64,000 nt of DNA from Natronomonas gomsonensis (lineage in GTDB: Archaea > Halobacteriota > Halobacteria > Halobacteriales > Haloarculaceae), in NCBI RefSeq assembly GCF_024300825.1, contig NZ_CP101324.1:43366-107365 (forward strand), given 5' to 3'. The position numbers and the translations under genes were made by a program. Position 1 is the stretch's first letter, and every line of letters starts with the position of its first letter. Below are positions 33,310-41,900 of the stretch, in pieces. Under the pieces are notes generated by a model that was given only the letters and a program-made list of their open reading frames with translations, was not told where the DNA came from and made no database searches.

Positions 33310-33333
33310 GCGCCCGCCGAGGGGCGGAGGCGC
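33310..33333 (+). promoter_or_regulatory. Leader hairpin
   Basis: GCGCCC, GCCGA, GGGGC, GGA, GGCGC, upstream of the ATG at 33354. No T-run. Either GCCC/GGGC or GCGCC/GGCGC can form. Confidence 0.5.
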
Positions 33334-33353
33334 ACTCCCGTCTCCATCGACCC

Positions 33354-34172
33354 ATGACCGACCGATATCTAACGACCGTTCTCGACGATGCAGAGCGAGT
33401 CGCAAAGCACCACGAGCAGGTCGCCCAATCATCAGACAATCCGAATCACGAGTATCTTCGGTACGCCGTCCTTCGGCTACTCGAAGACGAGGCTGACGAA
33501 ACATCGGTGGAGATACCGCAGATTGACGGCGTGACCGTCGGATACGGGGAGGATAAGGCGATGTACGAGAGCTGGGACGACGACGTCGAGTGGTGGGAGA
33601 CGGTTCCGCCGCAGGCGGGATGTACTCGCTTTCGGATGTTCTACCCCGACAAGCACGAGGCTGTTCCGCGAGTCATCGTCGACGTGATGGCAGCACTCGG
33701 GGCGTGGCGTGTCTGGACTGGGAGCGCTGCCGCCTGTGGCTCCTACGATCATCGTGAGCGGCGGGAAGTCCACTATCTGTGGCCGGAGGGCCATCCAGTC
33801 GAAACCCTACTTGTGGATCGTCTCCAGCGCCTCGAGGCTGCGGTTGCCCCAGACGGCGGCCGCACCGGCGACGTACGCGATCGGATGGTCGTCACAGAAC
33901 ACTCGACCCAGCATGACGACCTTGAGCCGCGAACTAGCCGTGCCATCGACGAAAGAATGGCCGTCTCGCTGCTCGAAAAGGGTGGCCGGTACGAGGTCCG
34001 ATCGGCGTCGGGAAACTGGTACGAAGTCGACGTGATCAGCGAGTCGTGTACGTGTCCAGACTGGCGGAAGCGTACGCCCGAGGGCGGGTGTAAACACCTC
34101 CGGCGAGTCGATTATGAGATCAAGCAGGGACGGGTCCCCCGGCCTGATGGGCGCCTCCCCTCGAACTCGTAG
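33354..34172 (+). CDS. SWIM zinc-finger protein
   Basis: 272 residues from the ATG at 33354. The C-terminus has CTCPDWRKRTPEGGCKHLRRV, the CxC-X(n)-CxH SWIM zinc finger, which often binds DNA or protein partners and is found with recombination and plasmid proteins. The N-terminal 180 residues are unrecognised, with aromatic clusters (WDDDVEWWETVPP). It is preceded by an inverted repeat and a leader hairpin. Confidence 0.78.
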   Translation: MTDRYLTTVLDDAERVAKHHEQVAQSSDNPNHEYLRYAVLRLLEDEADETSVEIPQIDGVTVGYGEDKAMYESWDDDVEWWETVPPQAGCTRFRMFYPDKHEAVPRVIVDVMAALGAWRVWTGSAAACGSYDHRERREVHYLWPEGHPVETLLVDRLQRLEAAVAPDGGRTGDVRDRMVVTEHSTQHDDLEPRTSRAIDERMAVSLLEKGGRYEVRSASGNWYEVDVISESCTCPDWRKRTPEGGCKHLRRVDYEIKQGRVPRPDGRLPSNS

Positions 34173-34209
34173 CGTCACTGGTCCTCATGTAGTCTCACTA
34201 TTGCAGGAG

Positions 34210-34752
34210 TTACACGGAGCGAGACGAAGGAAACGACTGACTGAGATACTTGCCGAGGAGAACCGAGCCGATCACAATGACAGCCCCACCGACGAACATG
34301 GCGATCCAGACCACCCCCAGTCGTTGTGATTCGGCCGGTGCCAGATCAAACGTCGAACTAACGCCAATCGTGAGGCCGAACGTGACACCCACACCGATTA
34401 CGAACGGGAGACTCCACGCCAAGCCGGCGGTCACAAGGACATCCACCCGGGTTAGCTCGATCGTCTGGTGCAGATAGATACCGACTACGGTGAGCGGCAC
34501 GAAGACAATCACCAGGAATAGGACGGCGAGGAGGACTGCTTCATCGTACATCGCCAGCACGCCAAACCCAGCAACCACAAGGACGCCGCCGAGCACGGCA
34601 ATCGAGACGTATTTGAGCAGTTGAGGTACGGTCCCTATCCGTCGTCGAAACTCGACCACACCGACCAATGCTAGGGTGAGGACCGCAGCCAGTCCCAGGA
34701 GAATCGCCAAGAGCGTCAACCCGAAGAAGCCGGCTCCCAGCCCATTCGACAT
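34210..34752 (-). CDS. Multi-pass membrane protein
   Basis: 180 residues with about five or six hydrophobic spans (near 8-30, 46-66, 72-92, 105-130, 148-168). There are charged loops between them and no catalytic or transport signature. It sits alone on the minus strand. Function unknown. Confidence 0.65.
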   Translation of the reverse strand: MSNGLGAGFFGLTLLAILLGLAAVLTLALVGVVEFRRRIGTVPQLLKYVSIAVLGGVLVVAGFGVLAMYDEAVLLAVLFLVIVFVPLTVVGIYLHQTIELTRVDVLVTAGLAWSLPFVIGVGVTFGLTIGVSSTFDLAPAESQRLGVVWIAMFVGGAVIVIGSVLLGKYLSQSFPSSRSV

Positions 34753-34831
34753 CAGCTATCGGTTTTAGCCCCCGAACCGTAAATCATCGGCCGCGTTGAC
34801 AGCGAGCGGGAGGAGTCGAATCTGAACAGAT

Positions 34832-34872
34832 TTAACCAACAAAACTATGATTCCACCACCAGTGTTGGTTAA
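34832..34872. repeat. TTAACCAAC/GTTGGTTAA inverted repeat, copy 7
   Basis: The core gap is 23 bp. It lies in the divergent interval between 34752 and 34886, 13 bp before the plus-strand ATG. Confidence 0.85.
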
Positions 34873-34885
34873 CACAGATCGGCCC

Positions 34886-35209
34886 ATGTCCTACGAACCA
34901 CCGACGCCGCCAGCAGAACTCCCGGCAGACATCGTCGATACGCTCAACGGATGCTCCCCAGACCAGCTCCAGCACGTTGCCCGCTACGCCGAGGCAGTAG
35001 CCGAACACAAGGAACGTGAGGCTCGTCTCAACGAAGAGTCAGAGGAAGACGAAATCGAAGAGCGGCCCGATGACCTCCCGGACGATGTCCCAGCGAAAGC
35101 CACGATCACGATCAAGGAGATCAACGATAACCGCTACTACTACTGGCAGTGGAGAGAAGGTGACACAGTGACGTCAAAGTACAAAGGGCCGGTCAATCCA
35201 GACGAGTGA
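34886..35209 (+). CDS. Small DUF6788-like protein
   Basis: 107 residues from the ATG at 34886; the longer frame would start inside the inverted repeat. The middle is acidic and coiled-coil-like. The C-terminus (KATITIKEINDNRYYYWQWREGDTVTSKYKGPV) is a three-stranded segment typical, as I remember, of DUF6788, whose function is unknown. It is the last gene before the origin boxes. Confidence 0.62.
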   Translation: MSYEPPTPPAELPADIVDTLNGCSPDQLQHVARYAEAVAEHKEREARLNEESEEDEIEERPDDLPDDVPAKATITIKEINDNRYYYWQWREGDTVTSKYKGPVNPDE

Positions 35210-35299
35210 ACGCAACCCGGGGCTCCCACCCCACGTTGCCGTCGTTTCCCCACGATCTCCGCATCACGATGGTATCGACGACAAGAAAATCGGAGGACA

Positions 35300-35493
35300 C
35301 ACCCCCCGTTTTCGAGTTGTAAATGGGAGAGGGAAAGGGGAAAGCACAGTACATCGACCGGCACGTCAAATCTCTTGGCTCACCCACCCCCCGTTTTCGA
35401 GTAGTAACGAGACATCCCGACGACTGACACCCCCCATTTTCGAGTTGTAACGCATCGCGCGGGATACGAACACCCCCCGTTTTCGAGAAGTAA
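35300..35493 (+). repeat. ORB-like origin boxes, left cluster (4 copies)
   Basis: Copies at 35300-35322, 35386-35407, 35428-35450 and 35471-35493, all in the same orientation. The consensus is CCCCCGTTTTCGAGTTGTAA with one or two changes per copy. G-rich plus TTTTCGAG is the form of haloarchaeal origin recognition boxes. They lie downstream of the orc1/cdc6 gene. Confidence 0.8.
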
Positions 35494-35516
35494 GTGCGAG
35501 GAGAATACGGGCGAGA

Positions 35517-37016
35517 TCAGTTCTTACTCCGGAACTGCTTCAGCCGTTCGCGGACAACCGCGCTGATAGTCGCCTCCTCGTGAGCTAGATCTTCGAACCG
35601 GGAATCCTCACGGATCGTCTCCATGATCGTTTCCGGATCCTCGGAGAGGGAGAAATACATATGCACTCCTCTGCCTCGCCCCTTGCCCCGACGCTCGAAG
35701 TCCAGTACACCGTACGTACTCTGTTCTGTGACGTGATTGACGAACGTCTCGCGGCTGTACTGGTCCGCATCCATCGTGTCGGCAATGAATTGATACGTCT
35801 TGAACGCAGGTCCAGCAGGGATCCACTCAGGATGTTCTCTTGCGTAGTGGGCAGTGGCCGCCACAGCGTAGATGGAGAGTTTCTTTTGAGTCGAAATGCC
35901 GCTGATATGGCGGAGCTTGCGGTTTTCGGTGTATTTTTCCTGAGCATCACGGACATCAGTCTCGATAACCGTGTCAGCCCCACGCCGTTCGGCTAATTCA
36001 CCAGCCCATCTGAGGAGATCAATCGCTTTCCGCGCATCCCCGTGCGTTTGGGAGCCGAACGCAGCAACAAGCGGAACAACGTCATCTGCAAGTGAGTCTG
36101 GCTTGAAGGCGTCCCGCCGGTTGCGGAGAATACTACGGAGTTGGTTCGCATCGTAATCGTCGAAGAAGATGTCGTCAGGGTTGTAAGAACTCTGTGCGCG
36201 GCTGTTGAGGTCCTTCATAAAGTCGGCGTAGTTCGTGATCGTCGTGAGCGAGATGGGGCCATCAAAGTCAGCGAGTTTGCGAGCTCGTGAAAGCTGGTAG
36301 ATGAGAGAATTGTACTCTGCTTCCTGATACGGCCCCTCGAGCATATCGATCTCATCGAGAATGAAGATGACACCGTCGTAATACTCTCGCATGAGTTCGT
36401 ACAGTCGCTCCAGCTTCTGATCCGTTGAGACACCGGTTTGGGGAACACCAGGATCAACGCCGAGGTCGTCGGCAGCAGCTTTGACTAACCGATAGACAGC
36501 CCGATCTGCAGTCTTCGGCCCCTCGCAGTTGATTGAAATGACCCCGAAGGTCTTGTCTTGGGATTCACACAGTTCGACGATCTGTTTGCAGACTGCATGA
36601 ATGATGAGCGATTTCCCCGTTCCAGATGGCCCGCTCAGGAGCATATCGGGGATCCCCTCATTCTGGAGGACCGGTTTTAGGTTGTCGACGACACGGCCTA
36701 GCTGGTCGTCACGACCGACGATACGGTCCTCGTCGATGATGGTATCTGACCGGACGAGGTCTTTGTTCGCGAAGACCCCACCGGACGACTCGGTTTGGAG
36801 CCGATCACGAATTGAGATGCCGCCACCGTCGCCATTAGTTGCTTCTTGAGACGAATCAGCGAGATCTGATCCGTTTTCGAAGGTCGTTTGTGATGTGCCA
36901 GGAGACGCCACCTCCTCATCCATCGACTCGGGATTTTCAGGATCAGCAGCAGAAGATTCACGATCCTCCTCACTTTCCGGATTATTCGATCCTGCTCTAC
37001 GTCCCTCTCGTCCCAT
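35517..37016 (-). CDS. Orc1/Cdc6 replication initiator
   Basis: 499 residues. The first 85 are a disordered Ser/Glu-rich extension. The AAA+ core has Walker A SGPSGTGKS (near residue 131), Walker B IFILDEIDM (near 210) and the sensor regions. A C-terminal winged helix (about 390-499) carries STYGVLDFERRGKGRGRG. It binds origin boxes and loads the replicative helicase. ORB-like boxes on both sides indicate that this gene and its origin form a unit. A TATAAAAAT box 27 bp upstream suggests a leaderless message. Confidence 0.93.
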   Translation of the reverse strand: MGREGRRAGSNNPESEEDRESSAADPENPESMDEEVASPGTSQTTFENGSDLADSSQEATNGDGGGISIRDRLQTESSGGVFANKDLVRSDTIIDEDRIVGRDDQLGRVVDNLKPVLQNEGIPDMLLSGPSGTGKSLIIHAVCKQIVELCESQDKTFGVISINCEGPKTADRAVYRLVKAAADDLGVDPGVPQTGVSTDQKLERLYELMREYYDGVIFILDEIDMLEGPYQEAEYNSLIYQLSRARKLADFDGPISLTTITNYADFMKDLNSRAQSSYNPDDIFFDDYDANQLRSILRNRRDAFKPDSLADDVVPLVAAFGSQTHGDARKAIDLLRWAGELAERRGADTVIETDVRDAQEKYTENRKLRHISGISTQKKLSIYAVAATAHYAREHPEWIPAGPAFKTYQFIADTMDADQYSRETFVNHVTEQSTYGVLDFERRGKGRGRGVHMYFSLSEDPETIMETIREDSRFEDLAHEEATISAVVRERLKQFRSKN

Positions 37017-37039
37017 TATGAACCCCCTCGAACTCTGGG

Positions 37040-37048
37040 TATAAAAAT
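37040..37048 (-). promoter_or_regulatory. TATA box for orc1/cdc6
   Basis: TATAAAAAT on the plus strand, about 27 bp from the ATG at 37016 on the minus strand. Confidence 0.5.
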
Positions 37049-37050
37049 AT

Positions 37051-37549
37051 GGACCCTTGTGGAGTTGTAACCGGGCGAAAACAGGCTATCTAACGACTAC
37101 AGCCCCGTATCTTCTGGATGAGTCAGATACCGTCTTCGGAATCTATCACTCTCCGTTGTCGAGTTGTAACGATTCGACGAAGCTCTCTGTCGTCGATCTT
37201 CCTCGATGAACTAGACTCCCCTTTTTCGAGTTGTAAGACATTGGGGGGCAGTAACACACCTGGTTCGATACTCCCACCCCCCATTTTCGTGTTGTAAGGA
37301 GAAGGGAGTCGAAGTGAGTCTCGAAGCAAAATCCACATAATCTAGATTTTGTGAATGATGCTCTGGGTGATACGGGCTTACTCACACTCCCCGTTTTCGA
37401 GTAGTAAGCACCAGAATAGTCGCAAGAGACCGACGCTTGTAGGACCCGGTCACGAATGAGAGTAATACCGGGTTTCAGACATGGTAGCTGGTGAAGCTGA
37501 TTTGGTGATCTCAAATGTTGTACCCTCTCCCCCCTTTTTCGAGTTGTAA
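37051..37549 (+). repeat. ORB-like origin boxes, right cluster (6 copies)
   Basis: Copies at 37051-37070 (degenerate), 37148-37169, 37215-37236, 37275-37297, 37386-37407 and 37527-37549, all in the same orientation as the left cluster. The TCGAGTTGTAA end is the best conserved part. Confidence 0.8.
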
Positions 37550-37885
37550 GTCGATGGGAACAGGCCACACCAGACTCCATGTAACGAGCGTTGAGTTAAC
37601 AGAAGTTGGCGTAGAGGCCATGAGACGTGATAGTATATGGGATCAGAACCACGGACGAGATGAAGAGGTCATCTACTCCAGAGATCTCAATCGTCTAGCC
37701 GGAGCTAGACGATTTGTTTTCTTTGTCTCTAGTGCGGTTATGGTAAGGTAACGTACAACATAAACTTTCGCATTTCTAGTCACAAGTTAGATGATTAGGT
37801 GTTCACCCTCTCTATCGTGTATATCTGCCACAATCAGCTATTTTACAGTCCCTTTTGCTGTTCACCCCTCCCCGCCGTCACGAGT
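37550..37885. other. AT-rich segment, candidate DNA-unwinding element
   Basis: 336 bp between forward ORB boxes and the single inverted box at 37886. It is richer in A/T than the surrounding DNA and has no convincing gene. ORB boxes facing each other across an AT-rich stretch is the usual archaeal origin design. Confidence 0.6.
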
Positions 37886-37908
37886 TTACAACTCGAAAAA
37901 GGGGGGAG
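37886..37908 (-). repeat. Inverted ORB-like box
   Basis: TTACAACTCGAAAAAGGGGG on the plus strand, the complement of the cluster consensus. It is the only copy in this orientation. Confidence 0.8.
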
Positions 37909-37938
37909 GGGGTTGTCAGGTCCAGTCCGTGATACCGA

Positions 37939-38412
37939 CTAAACGTGTTCCGTTGAGTTCTCGTCGGATGTCGTTCCGGTCCCAGTCAAGAGGTACCATA
38001 TGCTCTCCACAGCTCTGAGGAGCTCCGTCTCGTAGTACGAGGGATTGTCTGACTTGATCTCTTTGTGGGCCAACGTGACCCGTTCTCGCGATGTCTTCTC
38101 GTCGTCGACCATCACGCCCTACTACAACTTCGGAAGGATACGCCTTGCTAAAAGCGGCCGAATTCTCGAAGCAGAGAACGGGTACTGCCCTGTAGTCATT
38201 GCGACGTCCGTCTCTACAATTAGGGCATCCGGGACAAGCACCTCGGCCTCTGGCGTAACAACCACTCCCGAACCTACTACCGCGAAATGACCACCCTTGC
38301 CCACCAACTCCACGACCATGTCCTCCAACTCGCCCGGGTACCGAGTATTTTTACGAGTGTATCTGCGACAGCGAAGTGAAAGAGACCTGGGTAGTGGGTG
38401 TTTCTGGGCGAT
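37939..38412 (-). pseudogene. Decayed gene beside the origin
   Basis: Minus-strand fragments in different frames read like one protein: HYPGLFHFAVADTLVKILGT (near 38400-38340), then VVELVGKGGHFAVVGSGVVV and EVLVPDALIVETD (38328-38122), then LAHKEIKSDNPSYYETELLRA (38112-37939). The pieces have normal haloarchaeal composition but need at least two frameshifts to join. An original nuclease-like protein is a guess. It could instead be several tiny genes. Confidence 0.45.
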
Positions 38413-38487
38413 GACCGTGTTCGTAGAATTGTAGAGAGTACTACTTCAGATACGGATTGATGATTTTGTTTGGACAGAGACACAAGA

Positions 38488-38493
38488 TTTTAT
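38488..38493 (+). promoter_or_regulatory. TATA box of the histone-fold operon
   Basis: TTTTAT about 26 bp upstream of the ATG at 38518, consistent with a leaderless transcript. Confidence 0.5.
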
Positions 38494-38517
38494 GTCAGTG
38501 GCTTAATTCTCCGGGGT

Positions 38518-38871
38518 ATGGATGATTCATCGGAGGATATTGATCCGATTAAGCGTTCGCCGCTCTGGGAGTTTGTGAAGGCACACGAGGAGGAAATGCA
38601 GGTTGGTGGGGATTCTCTTGATTATCTAAATGCGCAGCTTGAGGAGACGACTCGTATTGTGTGGCAGTTAGCTGCAGAGAACGCACGGGATAGGAATGCC
38701 AAAACGATTCAGGAGGACGATGTCCGGGAGGCCTTTCGAGAACTCGTTCACCCTCATATGATGCTGCTGGACGTGACCGAGATGTTAGATCGCTACAAGG
38801 GGGAGTTCGAATCCTTGGCGGAGGCTGATCCAGTCTTGCCGTCGGACGGAGGTGAGAGTGATGGCGGATAA
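38518..38871 (+). CDS. Histone-fold protein, first gene of a four-gene operon
   Basis: 117 residues. The segment SLDYLNAQLEETTRIVWQLAAENARDRNAKTIQEDDVREAFRELV (about 33-77) has the histone-fold pattern: a long middle helix followed by (K)TIxxDDVxxAF at the start of the last helix. Length is larger than a minimal archaeal histone and it is not the fused doublet typical of haloarchaea. It may be a DNA-binding or dimerising subunit. Codon use is AT-richer than the surrounding DNA, suggesting transfer. It overlaps the next gene by 11 bp. Confidence 0.65.
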   Translation: MDDSSEDIDPIKRSPLWEFVKAHEEEMQVGGDSLDYLNAQLEETTRIVWQLAAENARDRNAKTIQEDDVREAFRELVHPHMMLLDVTEMLDRYKGEFESLAEADPVLPSDGGESDGG

Positions 38872-39544
38872 TACCTACATTTTCCGGGAAGACTACCGGA
38901 CGGAGGATATGATTAGCCGTATCCGAGTCGAACACTTTCGGTCAGAGGAAGAGGAACTTGTGCAAGACGTTTTAGAGGAAGCAGATCTAGGGCGGGCTTA
39001 CCTACTGGAACACGAGAAGCAAGATTTTCTTGGTGAAATCAAAGACCGGGTAGGAGACGAACGATATGACGAGTTTATTGAAGCGATGTTTGAACAATAT
39101 GGAGAGAAAGGTGACCAGTTCAATATCCAGTTCTATGTGGTTGATGATATCGTCTATGACGACCTCGTAACGCGTGCTGAAGAGTTAGGTGGAGAAGAAC
39201 TCAGACAGGTCGAGAGCGAGGAGTTTCGACGTCCTACGACCTTAACTAAGGTCCAGGCGAATGATGAGGCCCGTATCGTTGATTTACAGTTTGAGGTTGT
39301 CGATCATCCCGAGAATATCGATGCAGAGGGACTGGAAACGGCATATACAGCTGAAGGAGAGATTATTGATTTGAGCGAGACTGAGTTAGAAGAGGCAGAG
39401 CGTTTGATTCGGGAAAATCGGTACATGATGGAGGTGCGCGCCTATGCGGACGATGGCATCGTCGCCGTATCCAATTCGGTGGGCCGGAATCCGATCCGAA
39501 AGGAAATGAAGAACGCGGTGAAGCGATGGGGGGTACAATCATGA
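38861..39544 (+). CDS. Hypothetical protein of the histone-fold operon
   Basis: 227 residues from the ATG at 38861 (a GTG at 38852 is possible). Acidic and helical in the first 120 residues, then beta-rich, ending MMEVRAYADDGIVAVSNSVGRNP. The VRAYxDG stretch is shared with the next gene, so the two may have a related domain. It overlaps both neighbours (11 bp and ATGA), an arrangement of strict co-expression. No known family. Confidence 0.65.
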   Translation: MADNTYIFREDYRTEDMISRIRVEHFRSEEEELVQDVLEEADLGRAYLLEHEKQDFLGEIKDRVGDERYDEFIEAMFEQYGEKGDQFNIQFYVVDDIVYDDLVTRAEELGGEELRQVESEEFRRPTTLTKVQANDEARIVDLQFEVVDHPENIDAEGLETAYTAEGEIIDLSETELEEAERLIRENRYMMEVRAYADDGIVAVSNSVGRNPIRKEMKNAVKRWGVQS

Positions 39545-40332
39545 GCCAAGCCGAGTTATCGCTCCGGGAAACCGAGCTGCTCCTGTTGCAGAACTTGATG
39601 CGGGGTGACAACTCTGGACTCGATTACGAGGAATTCCGCGACTCGAATGTCAATACAGCTCGGTATCGAGGTGACCGTGCTGAATCACTGTATGGGTCTC
39701 CTATCCTGGAACCAGCACGGGAGGAAGGCCGCATCACACAGGTCCGGTTCTATGTCGATTATGATGATGGGACGATCGAGAAACCAGTGCAGGTGCGGGC
39801 CTATAGCGACGGTCATATTAGCACCACGAAACCGACGCAGGAGGATTTCCTCAATGAGCTTGAGCAGCATTTAGCAGCCATTCGGGAGCACCGAGAGTTC
39901 CTTGATCCGTTGGATGATCTAATTGACGAGTATGTGTATCAAGCATTTCGAGGCTCGTTCGCTTCGCCGGAAGATATCCATCGAGAACGGGTGAACCGGG
40001 CCTTCAGGAATCTCGTCAGTGACTATTTTGACGAGGATGACTACCAAGATGAAGAGCGGCATATCTTCGAGTCAATCATCGCGTGTCTTGGTATCGAACT
40101 GTCCCGACTCGATCTGACTGCCGATACCTACCCCGATGTGGATGAGGATGAAATGATGCCACATCATGAGGGATATATTGAGGACTTCTTCGAGAATTAT
40201 GCAGTAACGGCAGACGGGATGACGCGTCCCGACTTTGAACTCCTTTCAAGCCATCTACACCACATGTTAGGCCAGCGCTGGGAATCACCACTTGAAATCA
40301 TTGAGTACGCGATCGAAGAGTATGCTCTCTGA
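39541..40332 (+). CDS. Hypothetical protein of the histone-fold operon
   Basis: 263 residues. The N-terminal 105 residues contain TQVRFYVDYDDGTIEKPVQVRAYSDGHISTT, a beta region similar to the end of the previous protein. The C-terminal 140 residues are helical and aromatic, with paired HH positions. No recognised catalytic motif. It overlaps the next gene by about 10 bp. Confidence 0.65.
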   Translation: MSQAELSLRETELLLLQNLMRGDNSGLDYEEFRDSNVNTARYRGDRAESLYGSPILEPAREEGRITQVRFYVDYDDGTIEKPVQVRAYSDGHISTTKPTQEDFLNELEQHLAAIREHREFLDPLDDLIDEYVYQAFRGSFASPEDIHRERVNRAFRNLVSDYFDEDDYQDEERHIFESIIACLGIELSRLDLTADTYPDVDEDEMMPHHEGYIEDFFENYAVTADGMTRPDFELLSSHLHHMLGQRWESPLEIIEYAIEEYAL

Positions 40333-41488
40333 TGAGGATGCGAGGTTCCTCAACCGGTGTCTCAGTGAGGTACCATCGCATGGTGCTGTCACTGATTATC
40401 AGTTCTTCGAGCCGGAAATGGAGGAATTCCTCTATCAAGCCGGTGTTGATGAGACCGATCTGAGTTCCGGGTGGCACGCCTTCTTCACTGACGAGGCACG
40501 AGACGTATGCGCTTCTTGCCGGTCAAGTGTAGCCGAGTGTAGTTGTACCGACCCGAATCATGTCGATACAATATATTTCATCGATCCAGATTATGTGTTT
40601 CAAGAATGGGCAGAACGGATAGACCAGCATGAGTGGTTTAGTGAGACAACGACGGAGTCCATCGACGACCTCAACAAGCGTTTAGTCGCTGAATCAGATA
40701 GCGTCGGAGAGGTTGTATTCCGGGTATTTTTTGATGGGCAGCGGTTGGAAAACCACTCAGCCGATCCATTGAAAAAGCGGTTCCCTGTCGGATTTGTTAA
40801 CGCCGTACACTGCCAAGACGAGGAATACGCCTTTTTCTGGACTGAATTCCTTGAACACCGATTCTGGAGTAGTTTACATGGCGACATTGTTCAATTACAG
40901 AACCCACTGTCGCTCCGTCTCTGCCGGTTTAACACCGACGCAGTGAGCATCAGTGCGGAAGAGATCGAAGACGAACTACAGGCGCACTTCGACACCCAGG
41001 GCTGGGATATCTCAGAACATCCACAGCTTGTCTGTCCCGACGTAGATGAGTATATTAACATTGATCAGGTTGACTTTGTAGCGACTGCCGCAGAAGAGGC
41101 CCACGCATTACTGTGCAAATGTGATTCAGATCCAGATCACTGGCACTTCCATTACTTCGATGATGGGCGACTAACTGACGTCACCACTTCAGATGAAGTC
41201 ACCGAAGCACGGGATGGAATGCGTACAAACATCACCAGGTACAATAATCTTTCAGACAGTCGCCAAGACCTAGGACCGTTTGTCCGGTTCTTCGCTATCA
41301 TACTCGGCATCATCAATCTCGGTCCACTCGTCCAGTTCCTTCAGGTGATGGACGTCAGTCTCACTCCACAGCAAACTGTACTAACATTCGTCGCTACATT
41401 AGGTCTCAACCTGATCCTCACGCTCGCCCTTGTGTACTTAGCACTCTGGCCCGTCTATAAGCTCAGGACGTTTGATTGGTCTATATAA
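40322..41488 (+). CDS. Membrane-anchored protein with Cys cluster, end of operon
   Basis: 388 residues. Residues 60-80 have CASC...CSCT, a probable zinc site. The long soluble part is aromatic-rich. The C-terminus has two transmembrane helices (about 320-342 and 354-378). A soluble sensor plus two-helix anchor is the shape of several membrane-effector defence proteins, but no family match is claimed. Codon use is AT-richer, as in the rest of the operon. Confidence 0.62.
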   Translation: MLSDEDARFLNRCLSEVPSHGAVTDYQFFEPEMEEFLYQAGVDETDLSSGWHAFFTDEARDVCASCRSSVAECSCTDPNHVDTIYFIDPDYVFQEWAERIDQHEWFSETTTESIDDLNKRLVAESDSVGEVVFRVFFDGQRLENHSADPLKKRFPVGFVNAVHCQDEEYAFFWTEFLEHRFWSSLHGDIVQLQNPLSLRLCRFNTDAVSISAEEIEDELQAHFDTQGWDISEHPQLVCPDVDEYINIDQVDFVATAAEEAHALLCKCDSDPDHWHFHYFDDGRLTDVTTSDEVTEARDGMRTNITRYNNLSDSRQDLGPFVRFFAIILGIINLGPLVQFLQVMDVSLTPQQTVLTFVATLGLNLILTLALVYLALWPVYKLRTFDWSI

Positions 41489-41580
41489 ATCGATTCTCTA
41501 CCGTCTCCGACGACAGTCGGGCTAATAATCGATGCAACCGTTATAGCTGGTTCGATAGGGCTATTCTGGATTCGGAGCTG

Positions 41581-41814
41581 ATGACGCCTACTATGAAACG
41601 ATTCGACATTGGGGACACGGTCCGGATCGATATCCCGGACGAGACAGATCCAGATCACGAGCGCCTCCATGGATGTCGAGGAACAGTCGTTGAGATCATC
41701 TCAGACGATGCAGGAACTATGACTGGTGATCAACGAGAGGGCTATCTTTTCCGGGTTGAACTCGCCAATGATGACACCGTTGACGTCCGTTGGCGGGATC
41801 TTCGGCCAGTTTGA
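41581..41814 (+). CDS. Small SH3/KOW-like protein
   Basis: 77 residues from the ATG at 41581, preceded by a GGAG Shine-Dalgarno. FDIGDTVRIDIPDETDPDHERLHGCRGTVVEI and FRVELANDDTVDVRWRDLRPV form the strand pattern of an SH3-like/KOW barrel. It lies just upstream of the helicase on the same strand, and such small barrels often accompany helicase-methylase defence loci. Confidence 0.68.
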   Translation: MTPTMKRFDIGDTVRIDIPDETDPDHERLHGCRGTVVEIISDDAGTMTGDQREGYLFRVELANDDTVDVRWRDLRPV

Positions 41815-41900
41815 TTGGCTATTGGCTATTGTCTGGTGCCACCTCTGTAGGGAGGTCACTAAACACTAAGTTAGCGTACTGAATACATCTCGGCATTACG

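Noticed and set aside
35300..37549. ORB boxes considered as CRISPR or transposon repeats
   Set aside because: Irregular spacing, one copy inverted, and the word fits haloarchaeal origin boxes next to orc1/cdc6.
37515..37751. 78-codon ORF right of the origin boxes
   Set aside because: It starts inside an ORB box and its composition is not haloarchaeal. It overlaps the probable unwinding element.
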